Source: Adiantum capillus-veneris (Eukaryota > Streptophyta > Polypodiopsida > Polypodiales > Pteridaceae). Taken from it: a stretch of DNA of 64,000 nucleotides. Position 1 is the first letter of the stretch. Every line of letters starts with the position of its first letter. Below, piece after piece: positions 20,531 through 31,925 of the stretch. The notes below the pieces were generated by a model that saw only the letters and a program-made list of their open reading frames with translations, did no database searches and had not been told where the DNA came from. The position numbers and the translations under genes are program-made. Location of the stretch: contig CM043962.1 in the NCBI GenBank assembly GCA_014529385.2, positions 46,731,098 through 46,795,097 on the forward strand, given 5' to 3'.

Positions 20531-21240
20531 TCGTTTGGACCTCCTTCCCCCGGCTCCCATTGTTTGCTCACGGACCGGATTTCCAAGCAGTAAAGACTCA
20601 CTGAAACTCCACATTCTAGGCTCCGACTACACTCGCCACCTCTGCATTTCGATCCCTCGGCACCCTCAAACCAAGGCCTCCAAAACGAAAAAAATCGTCT
20701 GCAGTTGCCCTTCCATTATCTACTATCAATTTTGATCGATCATTACTCTGCGCTCCGACCTCAGATTCACATGCCGTCGACTTGTGCTATCTCCGCATGA
20801 TGCACACTATCACCGAGAACCTTGGCGAGACCAAAAAGATGCCAGATGGCACATCCTCCATTGTGGGCAAGTGGGCACAGACCCGGCCCCCGGCCAAACT
20901 TCGACAGCTCATAACTTGCACACTGCGAGTCCGATCATCAATTTGAAAAGACCGACAGGCTCCATAAATTGAGCACTTCATCCCTATCACTTCACATCCA
21001 CTTCTCTGGCCTAGCTGCACATGTCCATCCCGTCAGGAATCTGCAACCACCTTCAACTTTAAACTGGCATATCTTTCACCTCCGGGCTCCGTTTGATGAG
21101 CCGTCTGGACCAGCTTCTAGAGCTACACTCCCGAGCATTGGCTTGGCATTTCGGGCACCTTGAGTTGTCATCCCATCTGGACCATCCCGCAGTTCTTTTG
21201 GCCTAAAAAACCGCATTGAGCATACATTTCCGCTACCCTT
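20531..21240 (+). other. LTR-leader-like sequence without a gene
   Basis: This follows the TATA-like site of the preceding block. It reads like an LTR R-U5 and leader region of a gypsy element. Short ORFs have no domain. No primer-binding site could be identified. Confidence 0.3.
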
Positions 21241-21280
21241 TGGCTGCCCAAGACTTTGGTACATGCCCTAGCCTTCTACA

Positions 21281-21944
21281 GTGCAACTGCTTGCAGCCTT
21301 TGCTTGGCATAGACCACTTTCTAGCTCGGACCAACTTTGGCTGCACCAACGTCCCACTCGCCCAAAAAAATGTAAAGAGACGTTGCGTTGGATTCCTAAA
21401 AAACTATTGGAAGCCCAAGGCTACTATGAAGGAAATGATCAAATCTGGGTGCCAAAACGTAAATTGTGCTCTTACTTGTCACCTGGCCCATGTGAGCCCA
21501 ATCCCGTAGCTCCAAAACAGCTTAAAGATTGTGGAAAGAAAAAAATCATGGAATGCTACATACCCGCTCCAGAGCTAGTTTAGGTACCGAACAAAGAACG
21601 ATTTGTTCCACCTAGCTCAAGAACAGGGAAGTCAAATGAAGCTTCTTGCTCTTCATGTAGTTCCTAAATGGAAATAGAAGCTTCGACACTACCTCCACCT
21701 ACCATTGTACATATCCATACAAACAAGGAAGAATTTGCACCTCCCATTGTAAGCTCACCACCTACAACAACATTGTAAATAAAATCATGGGAGAGTGCCT
21801 TACCACCCTTGCAACTAGATGAAATGCCTAGGGCGGTTGAAAACTATTGGTCAAAGTCTTCACTCATAACAAGTTGGAGCAATTGGTTTCAAAAGGTGAC
21901 GACATCATTCCAAAAGGTATAATCTACCCCAAGGAAGGGGGAAG
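21281..21944 (+). pseudogene. C-terminal tail of a third gypsy pol
   Basis: The frame 21281-21583 contains LRWIPKKLLEAQ and NDQIWVPKRKLCSY, the same W-[VI]-P-K motifs that end the pol of gypsy elements 1 and 2. After a TAG near 21581 the frame keeps a protein-like Pro/Ser-rich composition. It ends at a polypurine tract, AAGGAAGGGGGAAG (21931-21944), followed by an LTR. Everything upstream of this tail is missing, so this is a 3'-terminal relic of a related element. Confidence 0.5.
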
Positions 21945-22995
21945 TGTTTGCTGACATTCATCATTCAACTTGCTTCCCTCTCAACCTTCCTCCCTGACCT
22001 CTCAATCTCCCAATCTTAGGGAATGTATATATAAATCTTTATACTCACAAAAAAAAAAGAGCAAGAGCCACCAAACAATAATCTGGAAACTTACAAGTTC
22101 TATACATAACACAAAATCATAAAAACACATTATGCGTAAGAACACGATTTTTTGACACAACCCTTGTAATATTTTCACTCTAACCATCATCTATCTGTGT
22201 GTACAAATATGGCTAGTATGCTAGAGTCATCCACTACTGCCTTGGGTGAGAGGTACCCTCGGTACTTTTCACAAGTGTTTCACATGGTCTTTCCGATGCT
22301 TGCCTATGAATGGGATTTGGTAGGTACGCTAGCATGTGAGAGGAATTTTGAGGAGTTAAAATGGTTGATACGTCTCTTGACCACGACTGATCCATACTTA
22401 GTAGAGAGTGTTTCTCCCATTGCACAAGCCTATCCTTTTGACCAAGATGACTATAGATGTCTAATGACCTTCTTAGTAAACATTGGTGCCTCTAATGATG
22501 AAGAAGATTTACATGATTACACGGATGGCACATATGGTCTCACGGATGATGACTTTGTTTTTCTCGATGACAAGGATAGGGGTTTAGCCTTAGGGTTTTC
22601 CTCCGATCTCTACAATATCCTATTCCCTTGACTCTCTAGGGAGAGTGCAAATAATTAGGTTAGGGTTCCTTATGTTTTTTAATTGTGTTCAATAAGGGTT
22701 GGTACCTTTTCCCACTGAAATGCCTCTGGAAGGTGGATGTTTGGTGGTGACTATTGTGCAGTTTGTGACTACATAAGGATGCCTTCAAAGGACAACAACA
22801 ATGGATGTTTACATGTTATAATGGATGTTCTCCATTATATCAGGTGTACTGCTTCGTTTTATCTATGCTTTCCACAATTATATGTTTGCATCTTGTCATT
22901 TAAGTTTCTAACAATGCATAAAATTTATGAAGTTGTGACATTGCCAATTTAGATGCTATAAATTTTTCAAACTTCTAGTACCTCCTTCTTCTCTC
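21945..22995 (+). mobile_element. LTR of the third gypsy element
   Basis: Starts TGTTTGCTGACATTC directly after a polypurine tract. A TATA box, GTATATATAAATC, lies at about 22025. At 22996 a primer-binding-like TGGTATCAGG begins, which would mark the inner boundary of a 5' LTR. The right end lacks a clear CA, so the end is approximate. Confidence 0.5.
22209..22631 (+). CDS. 140-codon ORF of unknown function inside the LTR
   Basis: The frame opens at ATG 22209 (MASMLESSTTALGERYPRYF) about 180 bp after a TATA box and ends at a TGA at 22629. The product is acidic, with no transmembrane segment or signal peptide visible, and ends in a very acidic part (DDDFVFLDDKDRGLALGF). Composition is protein-like and it has no internal stop, unlike every other region nearby. 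I do not recognise it. It may be an LTR-encoded protein, a captured host fragment or a chance frame. Confidence 0.4.
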   Translation: MASMLESSTTALGERYPRYFSQVFHMVFPMLAYEWDLVGTLACERNFEELKWLIRLLTTTDPYLVESVSPIAQAYPFDQDDYRCLMTFLVNIGASNDEEDLHDYTDGTYGLTDDDFVFLDDKDRGLALGFSSDLYNILFP

Positions 22996-23009
22996 TGGTA
23001 TCAGGACCT
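22996..23009 (+). promoter_or_regulatory. primer-binding-like site
   Basis: TGGTATCAGGACC resembles the plant initiator tRNA-Met complementary site TGGTATCAGAGC, with a change in the last bases. It is placed just after the LTR. Confidence 0.5.
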
Positions 23010-23697
23010 TAGGCTAGACTAGGCCACTTAATTGCTAACTTTAATTCCTAAATAGTCTATTAATTGTAGTAACTTTAGTAATGTTTTAGGCTATGAGGAT
23101 ATAGTTCTCTCTAGCTTATTCCACCTAAGTGTGACTTGTGTTGTGGAATTCCACGTGTTAAGCTAGTATTTGAGACCTCGAGTCTCCCCACTAGTTTATG
23201 CTCAAGTTGGTATTTGAGACCTCGAGTCCCCTAGCTACTTGTAGCAGCTATGACAACGCCAAAAAAAGAAAAAAAAGCAAATAGCACAAACTTCCTTGTA
23301 TTTATGTTGATCACACCTAAGTGATATAAGTGACAAGATCACTAGTCTTTAGACCCCGACGAGCATTCCTAGGGTTAACTACTCTTTAGTCGACATTTTT
23401 TAATTAACGTTAGACAATCTAGTACTTACTTTAGCCCTAGCTCTTGCGTACTTCTCTTAGAGTCAACCTAATAGACCTTAACTCAATTGAATTTCATTCA
23501 GGTACTAGCTTTTTCTAGTTGGCAATGTTATAATTCATAATTTTTTTGCATTTTCTAGGATATCATGTATGCATTTCACTTATTGCATGCTGCACATGCT
23601 GTCTGAGCTTTCACAATGTTGCTTTTCTTCTGACACGGGTACTCTTATCATGGATCTCGATGCTGCGCAGTTATATTCAGAGAGCGGAATCTACATT
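23010..23697 (+). other. leader-like sequence between LTR fragments
   Basis: No gene is visible. A short repeated phrase, GTATTTGAGACCTCGAGTC, occurs twice, near 23166-23184 and 23209-23227. It ends at another polypurine tract. Confidence 0.4.
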
Positions 23698-23982
23698 AGG
23701 AAGGGGGGCATGTTAACCATTGTCCACTTCTGATAGTCATGGGTCGGGCTTGTCAGTCCAATAGGAAAAGGGTAGAGTGATGGCCGATGAGAGGCACACT
23801 CTAACTGGAACATTCAAGGGTTAGTTGGCTAAGCATGGGCACCCAAGTGTGAATGGCCGAGCTCATATAAAAGTCACCTAAACCTAAAAATCACTCATTC
23901 TCTCATTTGTGCAATTGAAGAGTGCTCTTGCTCCATCTCCATCTTCTTCATCATCTCCTTGTGTGTGTGGATATGCATGAAA

Positions 23983-24057
<75 letters not shown>

Positions 24058-24307
24058 GTGAGTGTGTGTGGGTGATTGAGCATTACGAAGGCACGACGAC
24101 GACGAGGTGGTTGAGCACGGCACGGCTGTAGCTCCCTCTTCTTCGTGGTGAGGAATCCTCCACAAAGGCAAGTGTAGGGCAGTGAGTGACACACCCTTGC
24201 TCTCTTGAGCTTGCTAGGTTAGTATGGTTGTGTGCTTGCAGCCATTTGTGGCTCGCACACAGTGTATGGCAAGTCCTTTGCATTGACACGTGCGACAGAT
24301 ACACACA
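23698..24307 (+). mobile_element. polypurine tract and LTR of a fourth element
   Basis: AGGAAGGGGGGCA (23698-23710) is followed by TGTTAACCATTG, the LTR start. A TATA box, CATATAAAAG, lies near 23864-23873. A 30-base G run and an (AG)n tract follow. The right end is taken as the point where chromovirus RNase H coding begins. The sequence does not match the LTR at 21945, so the two belong to different elements. Confidence 0.5.
23983..24054. repeat. poly-G (30) joined to (AG)n
   Basis: G run at 23983-24012 followed without a gap by about 21 AG units. Confidence 0.95.
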
Positions 24308-26180
24308 TCAACCCATGCTTACACTACCGGATATCTCAAAATCATTTGAGGTCCAATGTGATGCTTGTGGAGATTGCCTTGGAGCAGTTTTGCTTCAAGA
24401 AGGGCATGCCATAGCATATGAGAGTCGAGGACTCAATTCCGACCAATAAGTATTGGGCATCTATGAGAAGGAGCTACTAGTTATCCTACATGCCCTCGAC
24501 ACATGGAAACACTATCTTTTGGGGACTCCATTCGTCCTACGTACGGATCACCAAAATCTTAAGTACTTCATAATGCAAACCAGTCTTTGCCAAACAAATG
24601 ATTTGGGCAAATTTTCTTTTGCAATTCAATTTTCATATTGCTCACATTGTTGGCAAGCATAATCAAGTAGCTGATGCACTATCACGACAGCCCAGAGCCA
24701 ATGTGGTGTCCATAACAACTCACAATGATCTATCTTCTATGATAGATGAGTATGCTATTGACCCCGATTTTAAAGATGTAATTTCAATCCTTGCCTTAGG
24801 GAAGAAAGAAGAACCATTCACCTTGCAGGATGGTTATCTCCTCTATGGCAATAGGCTACGTGTTACTCACTCTCTTCTTGAGAAAGTGATGTATGAATTC
24901 CATGCTCCTCCCTATGCGGGGCATCAAGGGATTCAACCTACCCTTTGCAGAATAGAGATGTATTTCTATTGGCCTACCATAAAGACAAACATACAAGACT
25001 ATGTGTTAAAATGTGTGGTATGCCAAAACACAAGGTATGATAGGGGGAAGCAACCTGGATTGCTCTAGCCTTTGGCAATTCCTAATTCACCATGGGAGAG
25101 CATATCCATGAATTTTATCTTTGGATTGCCCAAGTCCATCCATGGGAATACGAGAATATGGACAATAGTAGACAGGTTTAGTAAATTAGCACATTTTGTA
25201 CCTGTCAAAAAGACTATTAAGGCACACCAAATGGCAACCCTCTTCATATCCCAAATTTTTAAACACCATGGCTTGCCAACATCAATAGTGTTGGATAGAG
25301 ATCCTCGAATGACCAGTAATTAATGGAAGGGTCTCTTTGAGAATCTAGGTCCTAGGCTTAATTTCTCTTCGGCCTTGCCAAAGTGAAATAGCCAACCTTA
25401 CGATTATAGATCTACTTAAGACCTATGTTACCAAAGTAGATCAACGTTCCCAATGGGAAAAGTACCTACCTCTTGTAGAGTATGCGTACAATCACATTGT
25501 CCATACTACTACAGTAAAGGCATCCTTCGAAATCATTGAAGGAAAACCTAAAAGTCCCTTGCTACTTAAGGTACATGGGAAGATCTTCGTTGCCAATGAG
25601 TATAGCCGAGACCTACAAGAATCTTTCCAAAAGATTAAGGAGTCCATATCCATCTCACAACAAAGGCAAAAGGATGTTGCTAACAAGCACAAGAGAGCCT
25701 TAGATTTCAAGCAAAATGATTGGGTCCTACTCAAATTTCCCAAGGCTTGACTGAGGCAAACTACAGGCAAAAACCCTATGGACCACCAAAAGTGTTATGC
25801 TAAACTAGCAAAAAGATACTATAGTCCTTTTCAAATCCTAAATCCAATCAATGAGATGGCCTATCAACTCAAGTTGCCCAACCATTGGCTCATTCACAAT
25901 GATTTTCATGTGAGCCTACTTAAGCCTTACAAAAGAGAGCCACCACAAGAACTAGTCATTGAGAACCCGCCCAAGATCGAAGATCAAGATTGGGTGCTTC
26001 AATCCGAATCGATTCTTCAACATGAAGACAAGGTACTACGACATGGTAAGATTATCTAACGGTATCTTATTAATTTCAAAAATTATCCTTTTGAAGATGC
26101 TAGATGGATGCAAAGAACACATCTTAAGGATAGTATGAACCTTGTCAATGCTTACAATGATACAATAGAGTAAGCAAATG
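24308..26180 (+). pseudogene. chromovirus pol remnant (RNase H, integrase, chromodomain)
   Basis: Domains in order: RNase H from 24311 (LPDISKSFEVQCDACGDCLG, YEKELLVILHALDTWKHYLL, RTDHQNLKYF), then VADALSRQ. The integrase zinc domain follows (YEFHAPPYAGHQGIQPTL, CVVCQ), then the integrase core. In the core the first catalytic Asp is replaced by Asn (SMNFIFGLPKS); the second is present (LDRDPRMTSN). The strand-transfer Glu region is scrambled. From 25559 the C-terminal domain and a chromodomain-like end are seen (SILQHEDKVLRHGKII, stop, RYLINFKNYPFEDARW). Stops lie at about 24447, 25067, 25321, 25748 and 26057. RT, protease and gag are missing. Confidence 0.82.
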
Positions 26181-26529
26181 TAAAAAAAAATTTGAATGAA
26201 CAATGATTTTGTCTTATAAGACTAGTTCTTTTTTTTTTTGTCCACAAATTTAACTAGTATGCATGCTTAGAATCATGTTTGTGATGACGATGTCTCTCAA
26301 ACACCAAGTAGAATTTGTCATTACTTTGGGAGAATGAAATGGACTCAAGATCAGACATGCTTGCGGCAGCTAAGTCTCCCAAGCACCAAATGGATTAGTC
26401 ATCCATTTTGGAATGATATAATAGGGTAAAAAGGGATCCTCTACCCGCTAAGAAACATAGACTAATGACTAAGGTTTTATCTCATCTACCTCATAGTGGA
26501 GGACGACTATGCTTTCAAGCGAGAGGTAA
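26181..26529 (+). other. 3' non-coding end of the chromovirus
   Basis: Sequence between the chromodomain and the LTR, with no gene. It ends in a purine-rich GCGAGAGGTAA just before the LTR start. Confidence 0.4.
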
Positions 26530-28016
26530 TGTCATAAAATTTAATATCTAGCTAACCTAAATGATTTTCTCATATTAAACTCATCATTTAATGTGAGAGA
26601 ATAAACGGGAACAAGATTTAGAATATAGACATGTACTTATGGATCTATCTCGGGAGGGGACCAAAGTCAATGGGTCCAAATGGGAGATGGTTTGTCAAAG
26701 AGAAATGCTAGCTAATGGAGCTTGAAAGACCTTAGGGTTAGCTTCATAAAAGACCTCCAAATATAAGTGTTAAAAGTCCTTAGACCCAGGACCTTAGGCA
26801 AGCTAGGGTTGAGCTTGAGGTGGGAACCCGTCCCAAGCTTGAGGTGCTTCTCATGCTTGTGAGGTGCTTGTCGTGCTTGCTGACTAAGATGCTTGAGGTT
26901 CTTGTCATGTTTTATGACTAAGATGCTTGAGGGGCTTCATGACTAAGGTGCTCAAGGGGTTAAGGTGTTCCAAAGTCAACACGATCCCTACAAGAAGGGG
27001 GCGAGCCCTAAAGCTAGGGGCATGAGAGAGAACACACACACACTCACTTAAGGCAAGCCCAAGACCTAAGAGGCAACAAGGACACATGTCAAGCACATAC
27101 ACATGTTGCCCTCATGTAGTGCCTAAAGTCTATTGTGTTGACCTCTAAAGGGGTCCAATGAGAATTTAGCTTATTTAATTAATTGTTTAAGCATTATTCA
27201 AGCCCTCTCTCTCAAAGGGGTAAGAAGGACACTTGTCCTAATGCTACCCTTGTTGCTTGAAATGCAAAAAGCATGTGATTGGCCAGGCTTCAGGAGGTCC
27301 AATCACTTTCAGGCTTGACCTAGGAGAGGGGATCGACCCAAGCAAGGAGGGGATGTGCTTGACCATATGCCCTCTCTCATTCACACACACTCTCTCATTC
27401 TCATAGTGTGTTGTGCAAGAACACCATCTCCTTCTCCAAGCTTGAGAAGTTGAGAGCTTACACCAACAACTCTTTGCTATGGAATGCAAATCCAACCAAG
27501 AGCCATGCTTCAATGCTATGCTAGCCATCTTCTTCATCTCCATTACTATGCTACTATGCTAGCTAAGCTCTATGAGTGATGGTATGAGAGGACACTACTT
27601 ATTTCTCGTAAGAATACTTCTTCCTCCTCTTCCCTACCCTCATTCCGTGCTAGCTCTCTCCACCTTCGAAAGTGTTTGAGGTCTTGGGACTGAGGCCAAG
27701 GACAAGTTAAAGCTTTCATTAGATTAAGTTACAAGCATAATTGTGGTGCATGAAGCTCTCTATCTTCATTGCACCATCTAAATCTGGTCCTCAACTGTTG
27801 TCAAGTTCTCTAATCCTCTCTCTTATAAAGTATTGTTCATGCCAAGTTAATTAAGTATAATGATTATGTTGCTACCTCTTATCAAGTTCTTCCTCTATTT
27901 TCTTAAAGTGTTCTCATAAAAATGCTCACTAGAGTTTTCTTAATTCCGTTATTCAATGTTTATAGTTCATTTTCGCTACATTCACCTTCCACTTCCTTAG
28001 CTTAGTCCAACTTGTC
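26530..28016 (+). mobile_element. probable chromovirus 3' LTR
   Basis: Begins TGTCATAAAATTTAATATC after the purine tract of the preceding chromovirus. It is about 1.5 kb without coding potential. It holds repeated phrases such as TTGAGGTGCTT and GACTAAGATGCTTGAGG (about 26815-26950). Its right end is uncertain because Copia-1 is inserted at 28017. Short ORFs are not supported. Confidence 0.4.
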
Positions 28017-28243
28017 TGTTACCGTATACATGTGGTAGTGATGTATGTGAACACACTAGGAACGTCGTGGCATTTTTTCCCTCTTTAGGAGGTTTTCCCC
28101 CCCGTGCATTATATATATGCCCATCACTCTAGGGCTATCTATCTTTCCATTGCACACTAAGTAACACACTCTCTATTGTGTGCCTTGAGCTTCCTTCGTC
28201 TTCTCCAAGCTGTGTGCGTTTCCTTGCAACCCTAATTCCAACA
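28017..28243 (+). repeat. Copia-1 5' LTR
   Basis: 227 bp. TATA-like ATTATATATATGCCC near 28107-28121. Starts TGTTACC and ends CCAACA. Confidence 0.93.
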
Positions 28244-28604
28244 ACTATTATCAGAGCAGGTTGCGTCCTCCTAGGCTTATTCATCAACAGCTCGAGCACA
28301 CGCTTGCTCATTTTCTCCGATTTCATTGAGCTTTGGCAAGCATTCGCAGGTCGACAAAATTTTTGGGAGAGGCCGTAGAGCTCAATTTGCTCATATTTCT
28401 GATTCGGCCTCATTTTGGCCTCCGTTTCCACTACAAGTAGTAGTGCACAGGCTATTTCTTCACCTTGTGCAGCATTTTTTTCAGTGTCATTTTTTGCATA
28501 ACAGGTGTCTTACAGTCTTCTACCATTTGTGCTATATAGCACATGTTGTTCCTGCTTCGTTTCTCCTCTTTCGGGCAGTTTTCACATCAGGTTCAACATT
28601 TACC

Positions 28605-29500
28605 ATGCTTGACAACAGCACAAATGTGTTCAAGATGTTTGCTACTGAGGAAAGATTGGATGGGGACAATTACCCTATGTGGGGTTACATGATGCAACAT
28701 GTTCTTGTGTCAAAGGGTGTCTAAAATATTGTGCAAGGCATTGATGTATGTCCTGGTTCTGAGGATGCAGCGATGTTGAGGATGTTGCAGGTCTTGCTGC
28801 TATTAGAGTTGTTTTGCCTACGGTAGAACAATCTCGTTGAGATGTAAAGGATGCGCAGGCTCATGCATTGATTGTGTTGTTTGTGAAGCGCACCATTGTT
28901 CCTCACATTCGTTCAGCAAAATCTGCAAAACAGACTTGGGATATTTTGGCTGGTCTTTATGCAAGTCACAATGAGGCTAAATTGCTTTGCTGCGTAAAGA
29001 GCTGGAGTCGAAGATTATGCATGAGGAAGATAATATGGACACTTTCCTTCCTAGTCTCAAGGATATCAATGAGCAACTTATTTCTGTAGGTGAAGTCATT
29101 TCAAACAGTTCCCTTGTGCAAACTGTTCTTGATGCCTTACCAGATTCTTACCAGACTTTTGCTAGTACTTGGAGACTTATGACCCAAGGAAATCCTCAAG
29201 TTGTCAAGTTTGATGCATTATGCACATTGTTGTTGCAAGAGTCACTTTTCAGAAAAAATAGGACTAGGCAGCGTGCAGTTGAACATGCTTTTATTGCTTC
29301 TCAAAGAAAGAGTGGTAACAACAATGCAGCCACTTTTTATGGTTCTGCTGCGAGTGGCAACAAATCTGTTCCTAATGTTTTTACTGGCAGCAATTTGTTT
29401 GGAAATTCTGGTGATAAGGGCAAAAAGAAGATGCATTGCCATTATTGTAAAGATAATGATCACTTAATTAAGCAGTGTCCTAAGTTGAAGGACAAACACA
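28605..29500 (+). pseudogene. Copia-1 gag
   Basis: The capsid-like protein starts at ATG 28605 (MLDNSTNVFKMFATEERLDG), in the same place as in Copia-2. The expected Trp codon at about 28721 is TAA. Further shifts lie near 28770-28985. From 28987 it is open again (ELESKIMHEEDNMDTFLPSL, VLDALPDSYQTFASTWRL). It ends with a CCHC zinc knuckle, CHYCKDNDHLIKQC (about 29437-29478), which binds RNA during packaging. The zinc knuckle is followed directly by the deletion junction. Confidence 0.85.
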
Positions 29501-31541
29501 ACGCAAGAAATTGGATGATAGGGCTGTCAAATATATTTTTGTTGGTTATAATGCTGAAAGCAAAGGTTACAAGTTGTATCATCCGCAAACAAAGTGTATT
29601 CTGGTTTCACGGGATGTAGTGTTTGTGGAAGATTCTGTTCAGCCCTTGTTGTCATGTACTAGAGACAGTAATGTAAGCTCACAAGACATTTATGACACTT
29701 TGTTGCCTCTTTTCAGTGGTGGAAGTTCGAATGTAAATTCCAATAAGGCAAATGTGCAGCCTATGGGGGTTTTAGAAAATGTTACAGATTAGCCTATTAC
29801 TGATGCAGATGTACATGATGTATTTGATGAGGAAAGGGCTGAAAATGAGCAGGCTAGAGGTATGCCAAAATGGCTGGTGCATACATTGCATGATAGTAAA
29901 TTGGATGCACCTTTGTCTAGTCGTACTCGTTCAGGTTCTCGCCATGCATCTTATGCATCAGATTGTTATGCTTTGGCTGTGTCTAGACTACATGATGTTG
30001 AGGAGCCTCAGCCTTTTGATGAAGCACAAAATTTAAAAAATTGGATGGCTGCCATGCAATCAGAATATGATGCACTTATAGAAAATGACACATGGAATTT
30101 ATGTGATTTGCCTCCTAGCAAGAAGGCCATTGGTACTACGAAGTGGGTTTACAAGTTGAAATGCAAGCCAGATGGTAAGATCGATCGCCATAAGGCTCAA
30201 CTTGTTGCAAAGGGTTATGCACAGCAAAAAGGCATAGATTATGAAGAGACTTTTGCTCCCACTTGTCGTATGACTACTGTGCGTTTTCTATGTGCATTGG
30301 CAACTCATTTTGGTTGGGATGTACATCAATCAGACATCGTTACTGCTTTCTTGAATGGTGACATATTTGAGGAAGTTTATGTAACACAGCCTCGCGATTT
30401 TGTCAAGAAAGGACAAGAGGACAAAGTGTGCAGATGTAAGAAGGCTTTGTATGGGTTGAAGCAATCTCCTCGTGCTTGGTATGAGAAAGCTGACACTCAT
30501 TTGGTCAAACAAGGCTTTTATAACAGTCCAACAGAAAGCACATTATATGTAAAGCGTGAGGTTGATGTACTTCTCATTGTGGTTCTTTACGTCGATGATT
30601 TGTTGATCACTGGACCAAATGAGAGACATATTGCTGAATTTAAGGCTGATTTGAATGCTACTTTCAAGATGAAAGATTTGGGGCTATTGCATCATTACTT
30701 GGGTATACAGTTTAAGCAGTGTCATGGTGGTACTGCCTTGTGCCAAAAAAGTTACATAGAGACATTACTATGTAATTTTGGACTTGAGGATTGCAAACCT
30801 ATCGCCACTCCCATGAAAACAGGTTTGAAGTTGAGTCTACATGATGCTGGTGATCCTACTGATGTCACTCCTTACCAGTTGGCTGCCTCATTTATATATG
30901 CAACACGTGGCCGGGTATTCACTTTGCAGTCTCATAGGTCAGCAGATTTATGGATAGCCCAGGGTCTAAGCATTGGCAGGCTGTCAAGAGGACTTTTTGC
31001 TACCTTAGTGGCACTTTACATCTTGGCTTGTTTTATCCCAAGGGGAGATCATTGCCGCCTGACTTACATGCTTTTTTGGACTCGGATTGGGCTGGTTGTT
31101 TTGACACAAGAGTGTCCAGAAGTGGTTTTTGTTTCATGCTTGTCAGTTCATGTATATCATGGTTGAGCAAGAAGCAAGCAAGAAGCAAACTATTGTGGCC
31201 ACTTCTAGTTGTGAGGCTAAGTACAGGACAGTCTTCACAACTACGATTGAGTGTGTATGGCTCAGACGCCTTATGACTGATTTGGGTGTCAAATAGGACA
31301 CTGCCAGCACTATCTACACTGACAGTCAGAGGGCATTGGCAGTTGCGAGGAACCCATTTTTTATGCTCGCATAAAGCACATTGAGGTTCATTACCGCTAT
31401 GTTAGGGAGAGGCTCTCAGCAGGAGAGATTAGCTTGGCTTATGTGCCAACACAGGACAACCTTGCAGAATATTCATAAAGGCATTTTCTCGTCAGAAGCT
31501 TGAAGCTTTCCGCAAAGCTTTGGGCTTACTCCCCTTTGTGG
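29501..31541 (+). pseudogene. Copia-1 integrase C-terminus, reverse transcriptase and RNase H
   Basis: After the deletion junction the end of integrase resumes (KYIFVGYNAESKGYKLYH). RT is then open over 29862-30880: TTKWVYKLKCKPDGK, DVHQSDIVTAFLNGDIFEEV, KALYGLKQSPRAWYEKA and the catalytic VLYVDDLLIT. A shift near 30885-30900 breaks the frame before RNase H, whose parts appear in other frames (DLHAFLDSDWAGCFDTRVS at about 31050, WLSKKQ, then CEAKYR). RT itself looks almost intact, with all catalytic residues present. The coding end is near 31541. Confidence 0.85.
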
Positions 31542-31622
31542 ACTGATCATGTCCTCAGGGCATGGCACTTCCCTTTACTCATGTGCCAACTCTCGTTCAG
31601 TGCATCACTCCAGGGGGAAATT

Positions 31623-31849
31623 TGTTACCATATACATGTGGTAGTGTTGTGTGTGAACACACTAGGACCACCGGGGCATTTTTTCCCTCTTTAGGAGGTT
31701 TTTCCCCCCGTGCATTGTATATACGCCCATCACTCTAGGGCTATCTATCTTTCCATTGCACACTAAGTAACACACTCTCTATTGTGTGCCTTGAGCTTCC
31801 TTCATCTTCTCCAAGCTGTGTGCGTTTCCTTGCAACCCTAACTCCAGCA
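31623..31849 (+). repeat. Copia-1 3' LTR
   Basis: 227 bp, clearly matching the 5' LTR with scattered substitutions. Flanked by target duplication ttgtc. Confidence 0.93.
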
Positions 31850-31925
31850 TTGTCCTCCTCCAAGAACACAGACATCATCGAAGACTTCCCTAACAAAATA
31901 ACACAAAACCCACTCCCGCTATTGT

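Larger units (their letters stand above)
28017..31849 (+). mobile_element. Copia-1: LTR retrotransposon with internal deletion
   Basis: LTRs of 227 bp lie at 28017-28243 and 31623-31849, both starting TGTTACC. A 5-bp target duplication, ttgtc, lies at 28012-28016 and 31850-31854. A decayed primer site (TTATCAGAGC at about 28249) follows the 5' LTR, and a CAGGGGGAAATT purine tract precedes the 3' LTR. Inside are gag, a zinc knuckle and RT/RNase H. Protease and most of integrase were lost by a deletion at about 29495. It is closely related to Copia-2. Confidence 0.93.

Noticed and set aside
21945-24307. One complete element with LTRs at 21945 and 23711 around a 700-bp interior
   Set aside because: The primer site and polypurine tract are suitably placed, but the two LTR starts (TGTTTGCTG and TGTTAACC) and bodies do not match, so they belong to different elements.
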